Assembly: GCF_002902905.1 (NCBI RefSeq)
Contig: NZ_CP026124.1
Coordinates: 2,294,001 to 2,358,000, forward strand
Direction: 5' to 3'
DNA from: Achromobacter sp. AONIH1
GTDB lineage: Bacteria; Pseudomonadota; Gammaproteobacteria; Burkholderiales; Burkholderiaceae_B
Length of the DNA stretch: 64,000 bases
Both the position numbers and the translations under genes were made by a program. Below, in pieces: positions 44,287-53,503 of the stretch. The first letter of the stretch is position 1, and each line of letters begins with the position of its first letter. The notes below the pieces were generated by a model. The model made no database searches and was not told where the DNA came from. It saw only the letters and a program-made list of their open reading frames with translations.

Positions 44287-45237
44287 CTAGGCGTCGCGCC
44301 GACCGGCGGGTTCGGCCGAACGGACGTCGGACGGCGTCATGCCGAATCGTTTCCTGAAGGCGTGATTGAAGTGGGATATGTCATTGAAGCCACATGCGTA
44401 GGCGATGCCGGATATCCGGTCGTGGCAGGCGAGAAGTTGTGTCCGAGCCAGTTCCAGCCTTTCCTGCAGCAGCATGTTCGAGAAACTGGTGCCCTGCTCA
44501 TGCAGCACCTTCTGGATCAAGCGGCTGGACATCTTCAGGTGAGCGGCGGCGTCGTCCAGTGAGAGATCGGGGTTACTCGCGTGGCGGGAAACAAACCGCG
44601 CAATCGCCGCGCGCTGAAGCTCGCGAGGCGTCATGTAGACATCCTGGCGATGCGCGATCACCCGCAGCAGATTGCAGATGTTCTCCACGAGCAGATCGCC
44701 GTCGCCGAGTTTCAGCGCATGGTTTCCCGTGGACAATTCGACCAGATAGGACCGCAGGATGGCGGCGAATGGTTCAGCGGGCGCAAGGGGCATGCTGTGG
44801 ATGTGCTGCAAGACGGGCAGCGACTTTTCGACCGCGGCCGCAGGCAGGTTGGCGACGATTCTGCGCACGCTTCCAGGAAAGCAGACTTTCATCGGGCGGC
44901 GGCTGTCTATGATGGTGACATCTCCCGGACGAACCAGGATCCGGCGTTGTTCGTCGTGGGTGATCTCCGCCGTGCCTTCCATCTGCCAGCTGACGAGATA
45001 GCCGGATGCGCCGGCATTGCCCAGCGTCTCACGCTTGCCGCAGACATCGTGCGCCTTGGTCCAGAACGATGCGCAGCGGATGCCATCGTGTTGCCTGGCG
45101 CTGATCCTGGCGGAAAAGTCCTTGGCCGATATCCTTTCGACGGAGACGTTGTGAATCGTTCTGGAGATGAAGTCTCGCCAGGATTCAGCGCGTTCGGATG
45201 GCGGCATGACATCAGTCGACAGGCTGATTACGGTCAT
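44287..45237 (-). CDS. AraC-type transcriptional regulator
   Basis: 316 residues: an N-terminal AraC-binding-like cupin domain (FSARISARQHDGIRCASF) and a C-terminal double helix-turn-helix (AAAHLKMSSRLIQKVLHEQG, ~250; CGFNDISHFNHAFRKRFGMT, ~290). It is the FeaR/NphR-like layout, often regulating aromatic or amine catabolism. It is convergent with the hydrolase gene and is the last gene before the second element junction. Target is likely the Bug-hydrolase or GlcF operon. Confidence 0.9.
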   Translation of the reverse strand: MTVISLSTDVMPPSERAESWRDFISRTIHNVSVERISAKDFSARISARQHDGIRCASFWTKAHDVCGKRETLGNAGASGYLVSWQMEGTAEITHDEQRRILVRPGDVTIIDSRRPMKVCFPGSVRRIVANLPAAAVEKSLPVLQHIHSMPLAPAEPFAAILRSYLVELSTGNHALKLGDGDLLVENICNLLRVIAHRQDVYMTPRELQRAAIARFVSRHASNPDLSLDDAAAHLKMSSRLIQKVLHEQGTSFSNMLLQERLELARTQLLACHDRISGIAYACGFNDISHFNHAFRKRFGMTPSDVRSAEPAGRRDA

Positions 45238-45334
45238 GGCATGTTCCCCCCAGGAAATTCCAGCCTTTGTTTTTTGTATTCTAGGCTTGGCTCTGAACGG
45301 CGACCAGTGTCGTGGGGAAGGGGGGCGGAAATGA

Positions 45335-45355
45335 AAAAAGGGCCTTTCGGCCCTT
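45335..45355 (-). terminator. Rho-independent terminator, minus strand, beside the displaced tRNA end
   Basis: On the minus strand, AAAGGGCC-GAAA-GGCCCTTT is followed by a T run. It would have ended the tRNA-Gly transcript before the second element was inserted. A second hairpin, ATCCGCAGG-N8-CCTGCGGAT (45363-45388), lies between it and the tRNA fragment. Confidence 0.75.
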
Positions 45356-45395
45356 TCTCGATATCCGCAGGCATGAAAACCTGCGGATCAAAATT

Positions 45396-45411
45396 TGGAG
45401 CGGGAGACGAG
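45396..45411. other. Displaced tRNA-Gly 3' end: chromosome/element junction (second element)
   Basis: TGGAGCGGGAGACGAG equals the last 16 bases of tRNA-Gly at 19776-19791. To its left are a tRNA-type terminator and chromosomal genes; to its right the rest of the tRNA is missing and element sequence begins. The intact tRNA and integrase of this element should lie beyond 64000. The interval 45412-45635 holds no gene that I can support. Confidence 0.85.
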
Positions 45412-45635
45412 ACAAGCACTAGAGCACCAAGTCTTTGATTTCCAACGCTTTTATTCCACTGCATGAATCAGTGAAGCCACGATTCTAGCCTTGTTTTCAC
45501 ACATCGTCAACGAAGTCAGTCCAAAAACTTCCATCAACATCCAGAGACTGCCACCGAGGAGACGCACGACGCACACGAAAACTGCTGCGACACCCGATCA
45601 CCGAGGTGGCTGATGACGGCTCAAGCCTATGACCG

Positions 45636-48248
45636 TCAGCCTCTCGACTTGGCCGTTTCACCCAAGCGCTTGTTGACGGCGTCCCGCCAAGCTGAAAGTT
45701 TCGCGATGTCCTGATCCAGTTCATCCGGATCCGGGATAGGAAGTCTTCCTGTAGCCATCGCGGCATCATGCTCGAACTTGGAGCTCTTCGTCATTCCAGC
45801 GTCGACTTCCCGATAGTCGTCATCGGTCACCACAACGGACTTCAGCTTCTGGGTCGAGACGCCTTCGCCAAATCGCTGCACTGCTCCGTTGAGAAGAACC
45901 TCCTCAATGCATCGCTCCCAAGCAAGCCGAAGCCTCCCGTAGCACAAGGAAGTCAACCGACGATGTTCGTCGTCGTTGCCGTCCTTCTGAGCCCTTCGTA
46001 CCTCGACAGACATTTGTTTGAGCCGCCCCAGTCGATCCTTGGTGCCAAGAACGTCAAAAGGAAGATCCTGGGAATGAACGCCAAAGCCCTGAGCCGTCCT
46101 GCGAATATAGTTTTTGGTCAGGGCTGCACCAAGCTCCTCCGTCTTCTGCTCCAGAATGCACAGGAAATAAATGTCGTGCGTAAACACGATCACCTGCCGA
46201 GTCAAGCACTCCTCCGCCAGACGCTCCGCCACTTCCCAGCGACGTCGATGGTCCAGCGAAGACACCGGGTCATCGAACACGATGCCGCCACGGCCCTTGC
46301 CGAGCTTAATCTCAGCAAGAAATGAAGCGATAGCAATGGCCCGCTGCTCCCCTTCGCTCAAGATTGCCGCCGGGCTACCGCCCCCAGGCAACTGCAGGAC
46401 CAACTTGAACTGAGTTTTCCCTCCAGGTGACTCGGGCTTCATGACCACCTGCAAATGATGAACCTTCAGCCGCCTCAATTCTTCATTGAGTGCGTCCGCA
46501 AGATCTTGGCTGGCGGTGGTGCGAGAGAGCTCGGTTGACTTCCTCGATATGCCCCTGGCATCTAGGCCATCGATGCAAATCTGCAGCTTCCGACAAATCT
46601 CGTGCTTGTCGAGTGCCTCCAGAACTGCCCCCTTAACCTCGCCCAAGCGTACGCGGGCATCGAGTTCCAACTTCTCCGCTACCATGCCAGCGCGAACCTT
46701 CTCATCCGCGGTAGCGTCGAGAGCTTTGGCCTGCTGCTGCAAGCCATCAATCACTCCAAGAATTTGCCCCTGAGGGTCATCTGCAAGGGCGCTCACCTCC
46801 TCCCACAAAACCTCCGAGGCAGCGGCCTTCAGCGCGGACGCCTTGCGTGCGCCCAAGGTCTCTTGCATCACATTGATGGCGGTGGCAAGTTGCGGATCGA
46901 CTTCATTCAGCTCTTCGACCAGTGCATCGGTGAACATCAGGTCGACAGATGCCTGCTGCAACGTCCGGTACGCCGTTGTCGCATGATCCCGGGCGTCTTT
47001 CGCTGACTTCTCTGCTGCGTGTTTGATGAAAGTGTCAAATCGGACAAGCCGCTGAGCCCCAACTGGACCCAGCACGTTCTGACAAAGCGGACATAGGGAA
47101 GCCTCCGAGAGCGCAGGAAATTCATGTTCCGCATGTGAAACCTCTGCAAACGCTCGGGCAGCCTCGAAGAGGATCTTCCATTCTTCGCCACCTGTCCCTG
47201 CCAATTGGCCAGGGGTCTGTCGGAACTCAGTCGCGGCCACCTCAGCAGCCGCCTTGGCATCCTTTGACTTCTGAATAAGCGACCGAAGCTGAGTGATCTT
47301 CTCATCACTGACAACAGAGGCTGCCGTCACGAGACGATCCTTCAGACCAGTGAAGCGCGTCGCTTTCTGGCGTAAGGTTTGGGCTTTTTGCTTGGGATCG
47401 GCTTCGGCTAGAGTCCTGGTGAGCAGAACAAGTCTGTCCTTTTCTGCAGCTGTAAGCACACACAGCACCTCGACCTGCTCCCCTCTGGTTTTCGCTGGGA
47501 TGCCGAGAAGCAGTGCAGCTACCGCAGTTTTCTCTTTGGTCAGGGCAACGTAAGCGGCATCGCTCGGTGCATTGGCCGCCTTCTCTTGCGTGGCGCGCAC
47601 CTTGAGCTTGTTGCAGGCACCGACTAATCCTTCGAGGATATCCAGACCATAGGGCGCATAGGCAAAGTCGCCATGGTTGTCGATATAGGCACGAGCACAA
47701 TGCGTATCGAAAATTGAAATATCCGACAGCGGTTCGGGTGCAGGTTGCCCATAGTGCCAAGGAAGATCCGCTGCCTCCCCATCAATTAAGACCTCGAATG
47801 CCGCCTGGGCCTTTCCAGCAGCCTGCGGGTCCAGATTCGCGTTGGGAAGGATGGGCTCGCGTCGATCCCGCGCACGACAGGCATGCTTGAAGACTCTCGA
47901 ATACCCCGACTTACCCGCCCCATTTTCACCGTAGATCACGGTCAACCCATCTTGGGCGATCGGTAAGCGACCACCGTGGGCCAACGCGTTCACATGAGCA
48001 AGATCCTTGATGAGAAGGAGTTGCACGACGCGTGCTGGATCTGCCGGCAGTGCCACCTCCGCGTCCTGCAGTGCTCGGGGTTGCCGTCCGGCAGGATCCG
48101 GGATGCCCGCCTCGGCCTTAGCCAGGGCAAAGAGTTCGACCAGGTCATCATCTCCAAGCACTCGATCTTCGTAAAGCCGAGCGATGGCATCTTGTTGCCA
48201 AGCTGCAAGTCCTTTGGACCATGCGTGGATTTCTTGAATTATTGTCAT
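45636..48248 (-). CDS. Zinc-hook AAA/ABC-type ATPase (AAA_13; RloC/Rad50-like)
   Basis: 870 residues from the ATG at 48248, preceded by GGAGGAGG. An ABC-type head is split by a long coiled coil. Walker A is GENGAGKSG (~residue 105), a CPLC zinc hook stands in the middle (~385), then ABC signature LSEGEQRAIAIASFLAEI (~627), Walker B GIVFDDPVSSLD (~654) and the H-loop VIVFTHDIYF. The architecture matches Rad50/RloC-like AAA_13 proteins, several of which are anti-phage or anticodon-nuclease factors. The ~130 residues after the H-loop are a separate helical domain of unknown activity. No partner gene is next to it, and it stands at the extreme edge of the element, a typical cargo position. Confidence 0.85.
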   Translation of the reverse strand: MTIIQEIHAWSKGLAAWQQDAIARLYEDRVLGDDDLVELFALAKAEAGIPDPAGRQPRALQDAEVALPADPARVVQLLLIKDLAHVNALAHGGRLPIAQDGLTVIYGENGAGKSGYSRVFKHACRARDRREPILPNANLDPQAAGKAQAAFEVLIDGEAADLPWHYGQPAPEPLSDISIFDTHCARAYIDNHGDFAYAPYGLDILEGLVGACNKLKVRATQEKAANAPSDAAYVALTKEKTAVAALLLGIPAKTRGEQVEVLCVLTAAEKDRLVLLTRTLAEADPKQKAQTLRQKATRFTGLKDRLVTAASVVSDEKITQLRSLIQKSKDAKAAAEVAATEFRQTPGQLAGTGGEEWKILFEAARAFAEVSHAEHEFPALSEASLCPLCQNVLGPVGAQRLVRFDTFIKHAAEKSAKDARDHATTAYRTLQQASVDLMFTDALVEELNEVDPQLATAINVMQETLGARKASALKAAASEVLWEEVSALADDPQGQILGVIDGLQQQAKALDATADEKVRAGMVAEKLELDARVRLGEVKGAVLEALDKHEICRKLQICIDGLDARGISRKSTELSRTTASQDLADALNEELRRLKVHHLQVVMKPESPGGKTQFKLVLQLPGGGSPAAILSEGEQRAIAIASFLAEIKLGKGRGGIVFDDPVSSLDHRRRWEVAERLAEECLTRQVIVFTHDIYFLCILEQKTEELGAALTKNYIRRTAQGFGVHSQDLPFDVLGTKDRLGRLKQMSVEVRRAQKDGNDDEHRRLTSLCYGRLRLAWERCIEEVLLNGAVQRFGEGVSTQKLKSVVVTDDDYREVDAGMTKSSKFEHDAAMATGRLPIPDPDELDQDIAKLSAWRDAVNKRLGETAKSRG

Positions 48249-48981
48249 CTGCCTCCTCCATGTGTGCGAGATATCCAAGGCGAAATCAATCGCCCCCTCC
48301 TGAGATTGCAATATGCATGCTATATCGAAGCCGGTCGAAGAACTATCCTCGCACGCTGCCTTGCCAAAAACAGGCATCTGAAAGGTTGGTGGCTGCGAAA
48401 TCGATCCGCGAGTGAAAGCACTGAGCACGGAAAACCTGGATTTCGACACACGTCTCCGTGGTCGTTGAAGCCTGCGTCTGCTCGCCTACACGCAAAGCAG
48501 TGAACCGCCTCGCACGAAGCGGGGAAAGCTCCAGTGGCGTTTCGCGCACAGGCGATCAGTCGCGTTGACGGCCACCCCTTCATTGTAAAAGGTTGCTGTG
48601 TCGATTTCGGTCTATCAGCATTCTTCCGTGGTCTCACCCGAGCGCCTCAGGCCACTGAGCCACCAGATTGCAGCTGAGATACGGCCTGCTTAGACCTGAC
48701 AGCGAACAGGAGATGCCAAACGGGTCTTGCTGAAGCAGACGCCTTCCATAACGCTTACATGTGCGGACGCGTGCCAGTTGTGAAAACACACCGTTCGCCG
48801 ACTCCAGGGCATCGTCTTTTCATTAATCACTGGCTTGCCCATTCGTCGAATGCAACGCAGCCCTGCACTCAGGCATCGAGAGCAGGACCCTGGAAAAATT
48901 AACTCAGCAACATCATCGGACCGACGCGTTGTCGGTAGCAGAGGAGTAAGTGATGTAGCACTCCCAAAAGGAGCTTGATGC
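48249..48981. other. Gene-poor interval between the ATPase gene and the BisR-like gene
   Basis: About 730 bases. Short frames on both strands show no recognisable domain and no ribosome sites I trust. The last ~20 bases carry the AAAAGGAG site of the next gene. It may hold the regulatory region of the ICE core or debris of older insertions. Confidence 0.5.
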
Positions 48982-49725
48982 ATGCATAAGGATCCGCCAA
49001 GGTCTAAGGTGTTCTATCGTCCCATCGAAGCAGCCATCCGATGGGCAGGTCTTCTGAGATACAAGCAAGCTATTTTGTCCGCGATTTCGTCGCTGCAATG
49101 TCTGCCCACGAGGCTCGAATGCCCGCGCTGGGAAGAGCTAATGCTGTGCAACGATCGCATCTATGACGCGATCGTCAACGGCGATCTTCCGTACGGCCGA
49201 GAGGGCATCACACTCAATGACGAGTCGCTGCTTGACACCTGCGATTTGACAATCAGACACGTCGACCTCAAACGGTGGATGCAGATGCACTACCCGGAGC
49301 ACCGTCCGGGCTTTCTGTTCAGCCGTGCTGAGCGAATCGTTCACCCCGTTATCACACTAGAAACAGGACAGGCGATGCTGATCGAGCGTCAAGCGCTGAA
49401 GGCCGAGTTAGAACACTGCCATCGTAAGTTGCAGGCGCTACAAGAAAGCCATGATGGGCTACTGAAACAAGCATCTCACATTCCTGCTTGCAGCCAATGT
49501 CCAATCACCGAACGAGCTGAGTCTACATACCTCAACATAGTTGGAGGCATGCTCGATCTGATGCTGGGTCAATCGCCAGCAGGAATGGCCTACTCGAGCT
49601 TCAGGACGCAAGAGGCAGTCGTCTCAGCCCTGATTGCTCATCACAGCGGGGCTATGGGTATCACCGAGCGTACGCTGAATGGCAAGTTCGCTCTGGCGCG
49701 CAGAAAGCTTCGCGATTCCAGCTAG
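48982..49725 (+). CDS. Putative ICE activator, BisR-like by position and length
   Basis: 247 residues with AAAAGGAG eight bases before the ATG. No known domain is obvious; there is a mid-protein coiled coil (ALKAELEHCHRKLQALQESH) followed by a CSQCP cysteine pair and a C-terminal segment with GITERTLNGKFALARRKL that could be a DNA-binding helix pair. In ICEclc, BisR (about 250 residues, no clear domain) activates the alpA promoter. Being directly upstream of alpA here, same strand, this gene is its likely counterpart. The match is by size and place, not by alignment. Confidence 0.5.
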   Translation: MHKDPPRSKVFYRPIEAAIRWAGLLRYKQAILSAISSLQCLPTRLECPRWEELMLCNDRIYDAIVNGDLPYGREGITLNDESLLDTCDLTIRHVDLKRWMQMHYPEHRPGFLFSRAERIVHPVITLETGQAMLIERQALKAELEHCHRKLQALQESHDGLLKQASHIPACSQCPITERAESTYLNIVGGMLDLMLGQSPAGMAYSSFRTQEAVVSALIAHHSGAMGITERTLNGKFALARRKLRDSS

Positions 49726-49881
49726 TAGAACGCGGCCCCCTCACCGAAACCGCGTTCCTGGCAGTTAGGCAAGCTTGTATCTGCAATTCCGGAAATTGCA
49801 TTTGCAATGTACTTCAGCCGCCATGTCTATTGAATAGAGGTCACGCCAACAAACGCCACTGAGCGTTAAGGAGTGACCAAC

Positions 49882-50121
49882 ATGTCGCAGACACCGGTAC
49901 TGCAGCCAAGCGAACGCCGCATCTTGCGGCTCGATGAGGTCGAAGCCAAGTCGGGCTTCAAGCGCGCGCACATCTATGCCCTGATGAAGAAGGGCCAGTT
50001 TCCGCAAGCCTTGCGCCTTGGCGTACGGGCTGTCGGCTGGGACTCGGTCGAAGTGGATATCTGGATCAGCGATCGTCTGAAGAACCGTGTGCACCCGTCT
50101 CCGCATACACACAACGCCTGA
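49882..50121 (+). CDS. alpA: AlpA-family excisionase/regulator
   Basis: 79 residues from the ATG at 49882 (AAGGAG eight bases upstream; an earlier in-frame GTG overlaps that site). It is a MerR-like winged helix of the AlpA family: RRILRLDEVEAKSGFKRAHI, YALMKKGQFPQALRLG, VGWDSVEVDIWI. AlpA proteins control excision of P4-type islands. It is the first gene of the conserved ICE replication/partition operon and its stop is a few bases before the parA start. Confidence 0.9.
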   Translation: MSQTPVLQPSERRILRLDEVEAKSGFKRAHIYALMKKGQFPQALRLGVRAVGWDSVEVDIWISDRLKNRVHPSPHTHNA

Positions 50122-50131
50122 GGAGAGAGCC

Positions 50132-50992
50132 ATGCAGGTTGTCTCCATCATTTCAACCAAAGGCGGAGTCGGCAAGACAACCACCGCAGCCAATCTCGGT
50201 GGATTGGTCGCAGACGCAGGGTTGCGCGTGCTGCTGATCGATCTTGATGTACAGCCGACCCTATCATCTTACTTCGAACTAGCGCACCGAGCGGTCGGAG
50301 GTATCTATGAGCTACTCGCCTTCAACGAGCGCCGTCCAGAGCGGTTGATCTCCCGCACCGTAATTGACGGACTGGACTTGGTGCTGTCCAACGATGATCG
50401 CGGCGAACTCAGCACCTTGTTGCTGCATGCGCCAGATGGCCGATTACGCCTACGTCATCTGCTACCAACGCTTGCCACTCGGTATGACCTTGTGCTTATC
50501 GACACCCAGGGGGCCCGAAGCGTCATGCTGGAGATGGCGATTCTCGCCTCAAACATGGCGCTGTCGCCCGTCACACCCGAGATCCTGGCGGCGCGAGAGT
50601 TGCGTCGGGGTACTCTGCAACTGATAGAGGATATTGCGCCGTATCGTCATCTAGGCATAGAGCCGCCTACGCTGCATCTGCTGATCAACCGCGTTCACCC
50701 CGTGTCATCGAATGCCAGGCTGATCCAGCAGGCCTTGCGCGATGTATTCCTGGGACACGCTGGTGTACGTGTTCTGGATACCAATGTCCCGGCTATCGAG
50801 GCCTATCCGCGTGCGTCAACGCGGGGCCTGCCGGTGCATCGAATCGAGTATCGGCAACCTTTGGGCCGCGTCGCACCCGCTGCACTGGACACCATGCGAG
50901 CGCTAGCCAGCGAGTTGCTACCAACTTGGCAAGAGCACTTCGCATTGGTCACCGGCAAGACTCCTGAGAGCAAGGGGGCCGGTAATGGCTAA
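50132..50992 (+). CDS. parA: ParA-family partition ATPase
   Basis: 286 residues from the ATG at 50132 (GGAGAG upstream). The deviant Walker A STKGGVGKTTTAANL is at residues 8-22, the A' motif is LLIDLDVQPT, and the Walker B-like motif LVLIDTQGA follows. In ICEclc-type elements ParA stabilises the excised circular form. It overlaps the next small gene by eight bases. Confidence 0.93.
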   Translation: MQVVSIISTKGGVGKTTTAANLGGLVADAGLRVLLIDLDVQPTLSSYFELAHRAVGGIYELLAFNERRPERLISRTVIDGLDLVLSNDDRGELSTLLLHAPDGRLRLRHLLPTLATRYDLVLIDTQGARSVMLEMAILASNMALSPVTPEILAARELRRGTLQLIEDIAPYRHLGIEPPTLHLLINRVHPVSSNARLIQQALRDVFLGHAGVRVLDTNVPAIEAYPRASTRGLPVHRIEYRQPLGRVAPAALDTMRALASELLPTWQEHFALVTGKTPESKGAGNG

Positions 50993-51245
50993 CGCGCATG
51001 AGTTGGCCCGCGGTCACAAGAGGCTGAAAACGTTGATCGAGTTTGCACTGGCTGAAGGCTGGCATGTCAAACGCACAGCCGGTGGCCACTTGAAATTCAC
51101 CAAGAGCGGCTGCTCGTCGATCTACACCAGCTCGACCGCAAGCGACCATCGCGCGGGATTGAATGCGCGAGCTCAAATCCGCCGCGCCGAACGAGAGGCA
51201 GTAGACCACGCACGGGCCGCAGTTTCGGGAGCCAGCCATGGCTGA
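50985..51245 (+). CDS. Small HicA-like protein (Shi in ICEclc)
   Basis: 86 residues. The central part (LIEFALAEGWHVKRTAGGHL, then KFTKSG) has the HicA/YcfA double-stranded-RNA-binding pattern with its catalytic-type histidine in GGHLKF. No HicB antitoxin is encoded next to it, so it need not be a toxin. In ICEclc the same spot between parA and parB holds shi, which slows host division in transfer-competent cells. It overlaps both neighbours. Confidence 0.65.
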   Translation: MANAHELARGHKRLKTLIEFALAEGWHVKRTAGGHLKFTKSGCSSIYTSSTASDHRAGLNARAQIRRAEREAVDHARAAVSGASHG

Positions 51246-52923
51246 CATGACCCAGCAGGACATGGCTGACAAATTGCTCGCTGCGGGCTTTCCACGCAAC
51301 GGCCCGATCGCCACTGCGCTGAGCGACCCAATCGCCGACACGCCCATGGTCGTGACGTTAGACCAACTGCGCTCGTACGACCATGACCCTCGCGTCAAAC
51401 GCAACCCGGCCTACGAGGACATCAAGGCATCCATCCGCGAACGCGGCCTCGATGCACCACCTGCGATTACCCGTAGACCTGGCGAAGAGCACTATGTCAT
51501 CCGCAACGGCGGCAACACTCGGCTGGCGATTCTGCGCGAGTTGTGGTCCGAAACCAAGCAAGAGCGCTTCTATCGCATCTCCTGCCAATTCCGCCCTTGG
51601 CCGAAGCGTGGTGAAATAGTCGCCCTCACCGGGCACTTGGCGGAGAACGAGCTGCGCGGCGGTCTGACGTTCATCGAACGAGCCCTCGGCATCGAGAAGG
51701 CGCGCGAGTTCTACGAACAGGAGGCTGGCAGCACGTTGAGCCAGTCGGAGCTAGCAAGGCGGCTTTCAGCCGACGGTTACCCCGTACAGCAATCGCACAT
51801 CAGCCGCATGCGAGATGCGGTTCACTATCTCCTTCCAGCCATCCCGAACGTTCTTTACGGCGGCTTGGGCCGCCATCAGGTGGAGCGCATCGCGGTAATG
51901 CGCAAGGCCAGTGAGCGCATCTGGGATCGCTACGCCGCCGATCGAAAACCAACCTTGGGATTTGAGGATTTCTTTCAAGACGCGCTGGCACAGTTTGACG
52001 TTCAGCCGGACGAGTTTTCCGCCCAACGCGTGCATGACGAGCTCATCGGTCAAATGGCGGAGCTTCTAGGCGTCGACTATGACACGCTGAGCCTGGATCT
52101 CAATGAGAACGAAAGCCGCCATCGTGCTTTGATCAGCGAGCCGTCCTCTTCCCCACAGCATGAGACAGGAGTGCCTAGTGAAGCAAGTGGGACAAGACAA
52201 ACTTCGCTCTCCGGCTCAACTGACCATCCGATTGAAATCCCGATAAGGGCTCCCGATACAGTTCCTCGTCCTGCAGTTCGGTCGCCCGCAAATACGACAC
52301 CACCTGCCACGGCCGCCTCCGATCAGAAATCAGCCGATGACGAGACTTCGACCGGAAACAATGCTGCAGGAGCATTTTTACAAGATCACATTGTCTCCCG
52401 CGCACCGACGACTGAACGTTTGCAATCGATCCAGCGCCTCGTCGCGGGGCAGTTGGGCGATGCGCTTCCTCCAGACTTCGAGCAAAACGTATTGCAGGCG
52501 ATTCCCGTCCAGGCGGGTGGGCTCTATCCGATTTCAGATGTCTGGTATATCGATCCCGGCCTCGACGCCCCCGAGCACCTTCGCGTCCACATTGCTCAGT
52601 TTGCGCGCGAAATTGCGAACGAGGCTTCGCTTGCCGACTGTATCGCACCATGCGACTACGGCATTGGATTCCGATGCCTGCCGGAAAAAGCCGGTGAAAC
52701 TGAAACCGCCTCGGGGGCCTGGATGCTTTTGGCATCCCTTTGCGGGCAAGGATCTGCTGCGGAGTTGGATCGTCTCCCTCTGTCCCTGCCGCAGCTTCTG
52801 CACGGCGAGGGAGACCCGGCCAAGCGGTTGAGTGACACCGCGCTGGTCAAGCTGTTCCGAGTGCTGCGCCTGGCTCGCCGCCTGCTGGATCTTGAGTCCG
52901 GTGGCGACGATCACGGCTCATGA
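51238..52923 (+). CDS. parB: ParB-family partition/regulatory protein (ICE type)
   Basis: 561 residues. The N-terminal ParB/sulfiredoxin-like domain is visible as YEDIKASIRERGLDAPPAIT and the IRNGGNTRLAILREL box at about residue 92. A helix-turn-helix follows (SQSELARRLSADGYPVQQSH) near residue 170. A Pro/Thr-rich linker (~310-370) precedes a C-terminal domain of unknown function. The long form is typical of ICEs such as PFGI-1 and ICEclc. It overlaps the stop of the shi-like gene. Confidence 0.87.
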   Translation: MADMTQQDMADKLLAAGFPRNGPIATALSDPIADTPMVVTLDQLRSYDHDPRVKRNPAYEDIKASIRERGLDAPPAITRRPGEEHYVIRNGGNTRLAILRELWSETKQERFYRISCQFRPWPKRGEIVALTGHLAENELRGGLTFIERALGIEKAREFYEQEAGSTLSQSELARRLSADGYPVQQSHISRMRDAVHYLLPAIPNVLYGGLGRHQVERIAVMRKASERIWDRYAADRKPTLGFEDFFQDALAQFDVQPDEFSAQRVHDELIGQMAELLGVDYDTLSLDLNENESRHRALISEPSSSPQHETGVPSEASGTRQTSLSGSTDHPIEIPIRAPDTVPRPAVRSPANTTPPATAASDQKSADDETSTGNNAAGAFLQDHIVSRAPTTERLQSIQRLVAGQLGDALPPDFEQNVLQAIPVQAGGLYPISDVWYIDPGLDAPEHLRVHIAQFAREIANEASLADCIAPCDYGIGFRCLPEKAGETETASGAWMLLASLCGQGSAAELDRLPLSLPQLLHGEGDPAKRLSDTALVKLFRVLRLARRLLDLESGGDDHGS

Positions 52924-52939
52924 GCAAAGGAGGCTAGCC

Positions 52940-53500
52940 ATGTCGACCCCCCATCCGCTCAACCAAGCCGTCATAGCTCAGGCCCTCCATGACCTGCGCA
53001 ATGGGCAGTTGCGTCGTTGCAAGGCGATGGGGTTTGGCGATGACGACTTGGACGCACTCAAGCATCCGGCCCTCATCAGCGTTTTGGCCAATGCATCCGT
53101 GTCTTGGTGCTCCGTCTCCATCAATCGCGAGGTGCTACGTCGCCTGCTCACTCAGGCGCTGGACGTAGAGAAGGAAATCGCGACCATTGACCGTATGCTG
53201 CGTCTGGGCGCGAGCACCGAGATGGTCAGCCGCTTCTACGGACTGACCCATCAGGAAGTCGCCTTGCGCCGCGAGATACTCAACCTGCCGAAGCGCAAAG
53301 GCCGGCATCCTGTACTGGACGAGACACAAGACACAGAGCTGTGGCGGCGCTGGAAGGAGCTAACTGCGCGGCAGACTGTCGACCGCGACAGTGAGGTTTC
53401 GCTTCTGTCAGTCGCCATGGATCTTGCCGAAGGTATGGCGTTACCCCTGTCGGTGATCTGGGCCGCCATCAAGTCCTGGATCGACCAGGGACTGGTTTAG
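52940..53500 (+). CDS. DUF2857 protein (ICEclc BisD/regulator candidate)
   Basis: 186 residues from the ATG at 52940, with AAAGGAGG upstream. Helical throughout; it contains ASTEMVSRFYGLTHQEVALR, which looks like a helix-turn-helix, and DTELWRRWKELTARQTVD. DUF2857 proteins are restricted to ICEs of this type. In ICEclc the BisD/BisC pair, distantly like FlhDC, lies in this part of the operon and drives the bistable transfer switch, so this and the next gene are the candidates. Confidence 0.75.
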   Translation: MSTPHPLNQAVIAQALHDLRNGQLRRCKAMGFGDDDLDALKHPALISVLANASVSWCSVSINREVLRRLLTQALDVEKEIATIDRMLRLGASTEMVSRFYGLTHQEVALRREILNLPKRKGRHPVLDETQDTELWRRWKELTARQTVDRDSEVSLLSVAMDLAEGMALPLSVIWAAIKSWIDQGLV

Positions 53501-53503
53501 CTC

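Noticed and set aside
45396..45411. A second complete tRNA gene
   Set aside because: Only 16 bases of the 3' end are present; no anticodon or D arm follows.
48690..48983. 97-codon minus-strand frame before the BisR-like gene
   Set aside because: Cys/Arg-rich sequence without a domain; its start overlaps the start of the plus-strand gene.
50985..51245. HicAB toxin-antitoxin pair
   Set aside because: The HicA-like gene has no HicB next to it and overlaps parA and parB, as shi does in ICEclc.
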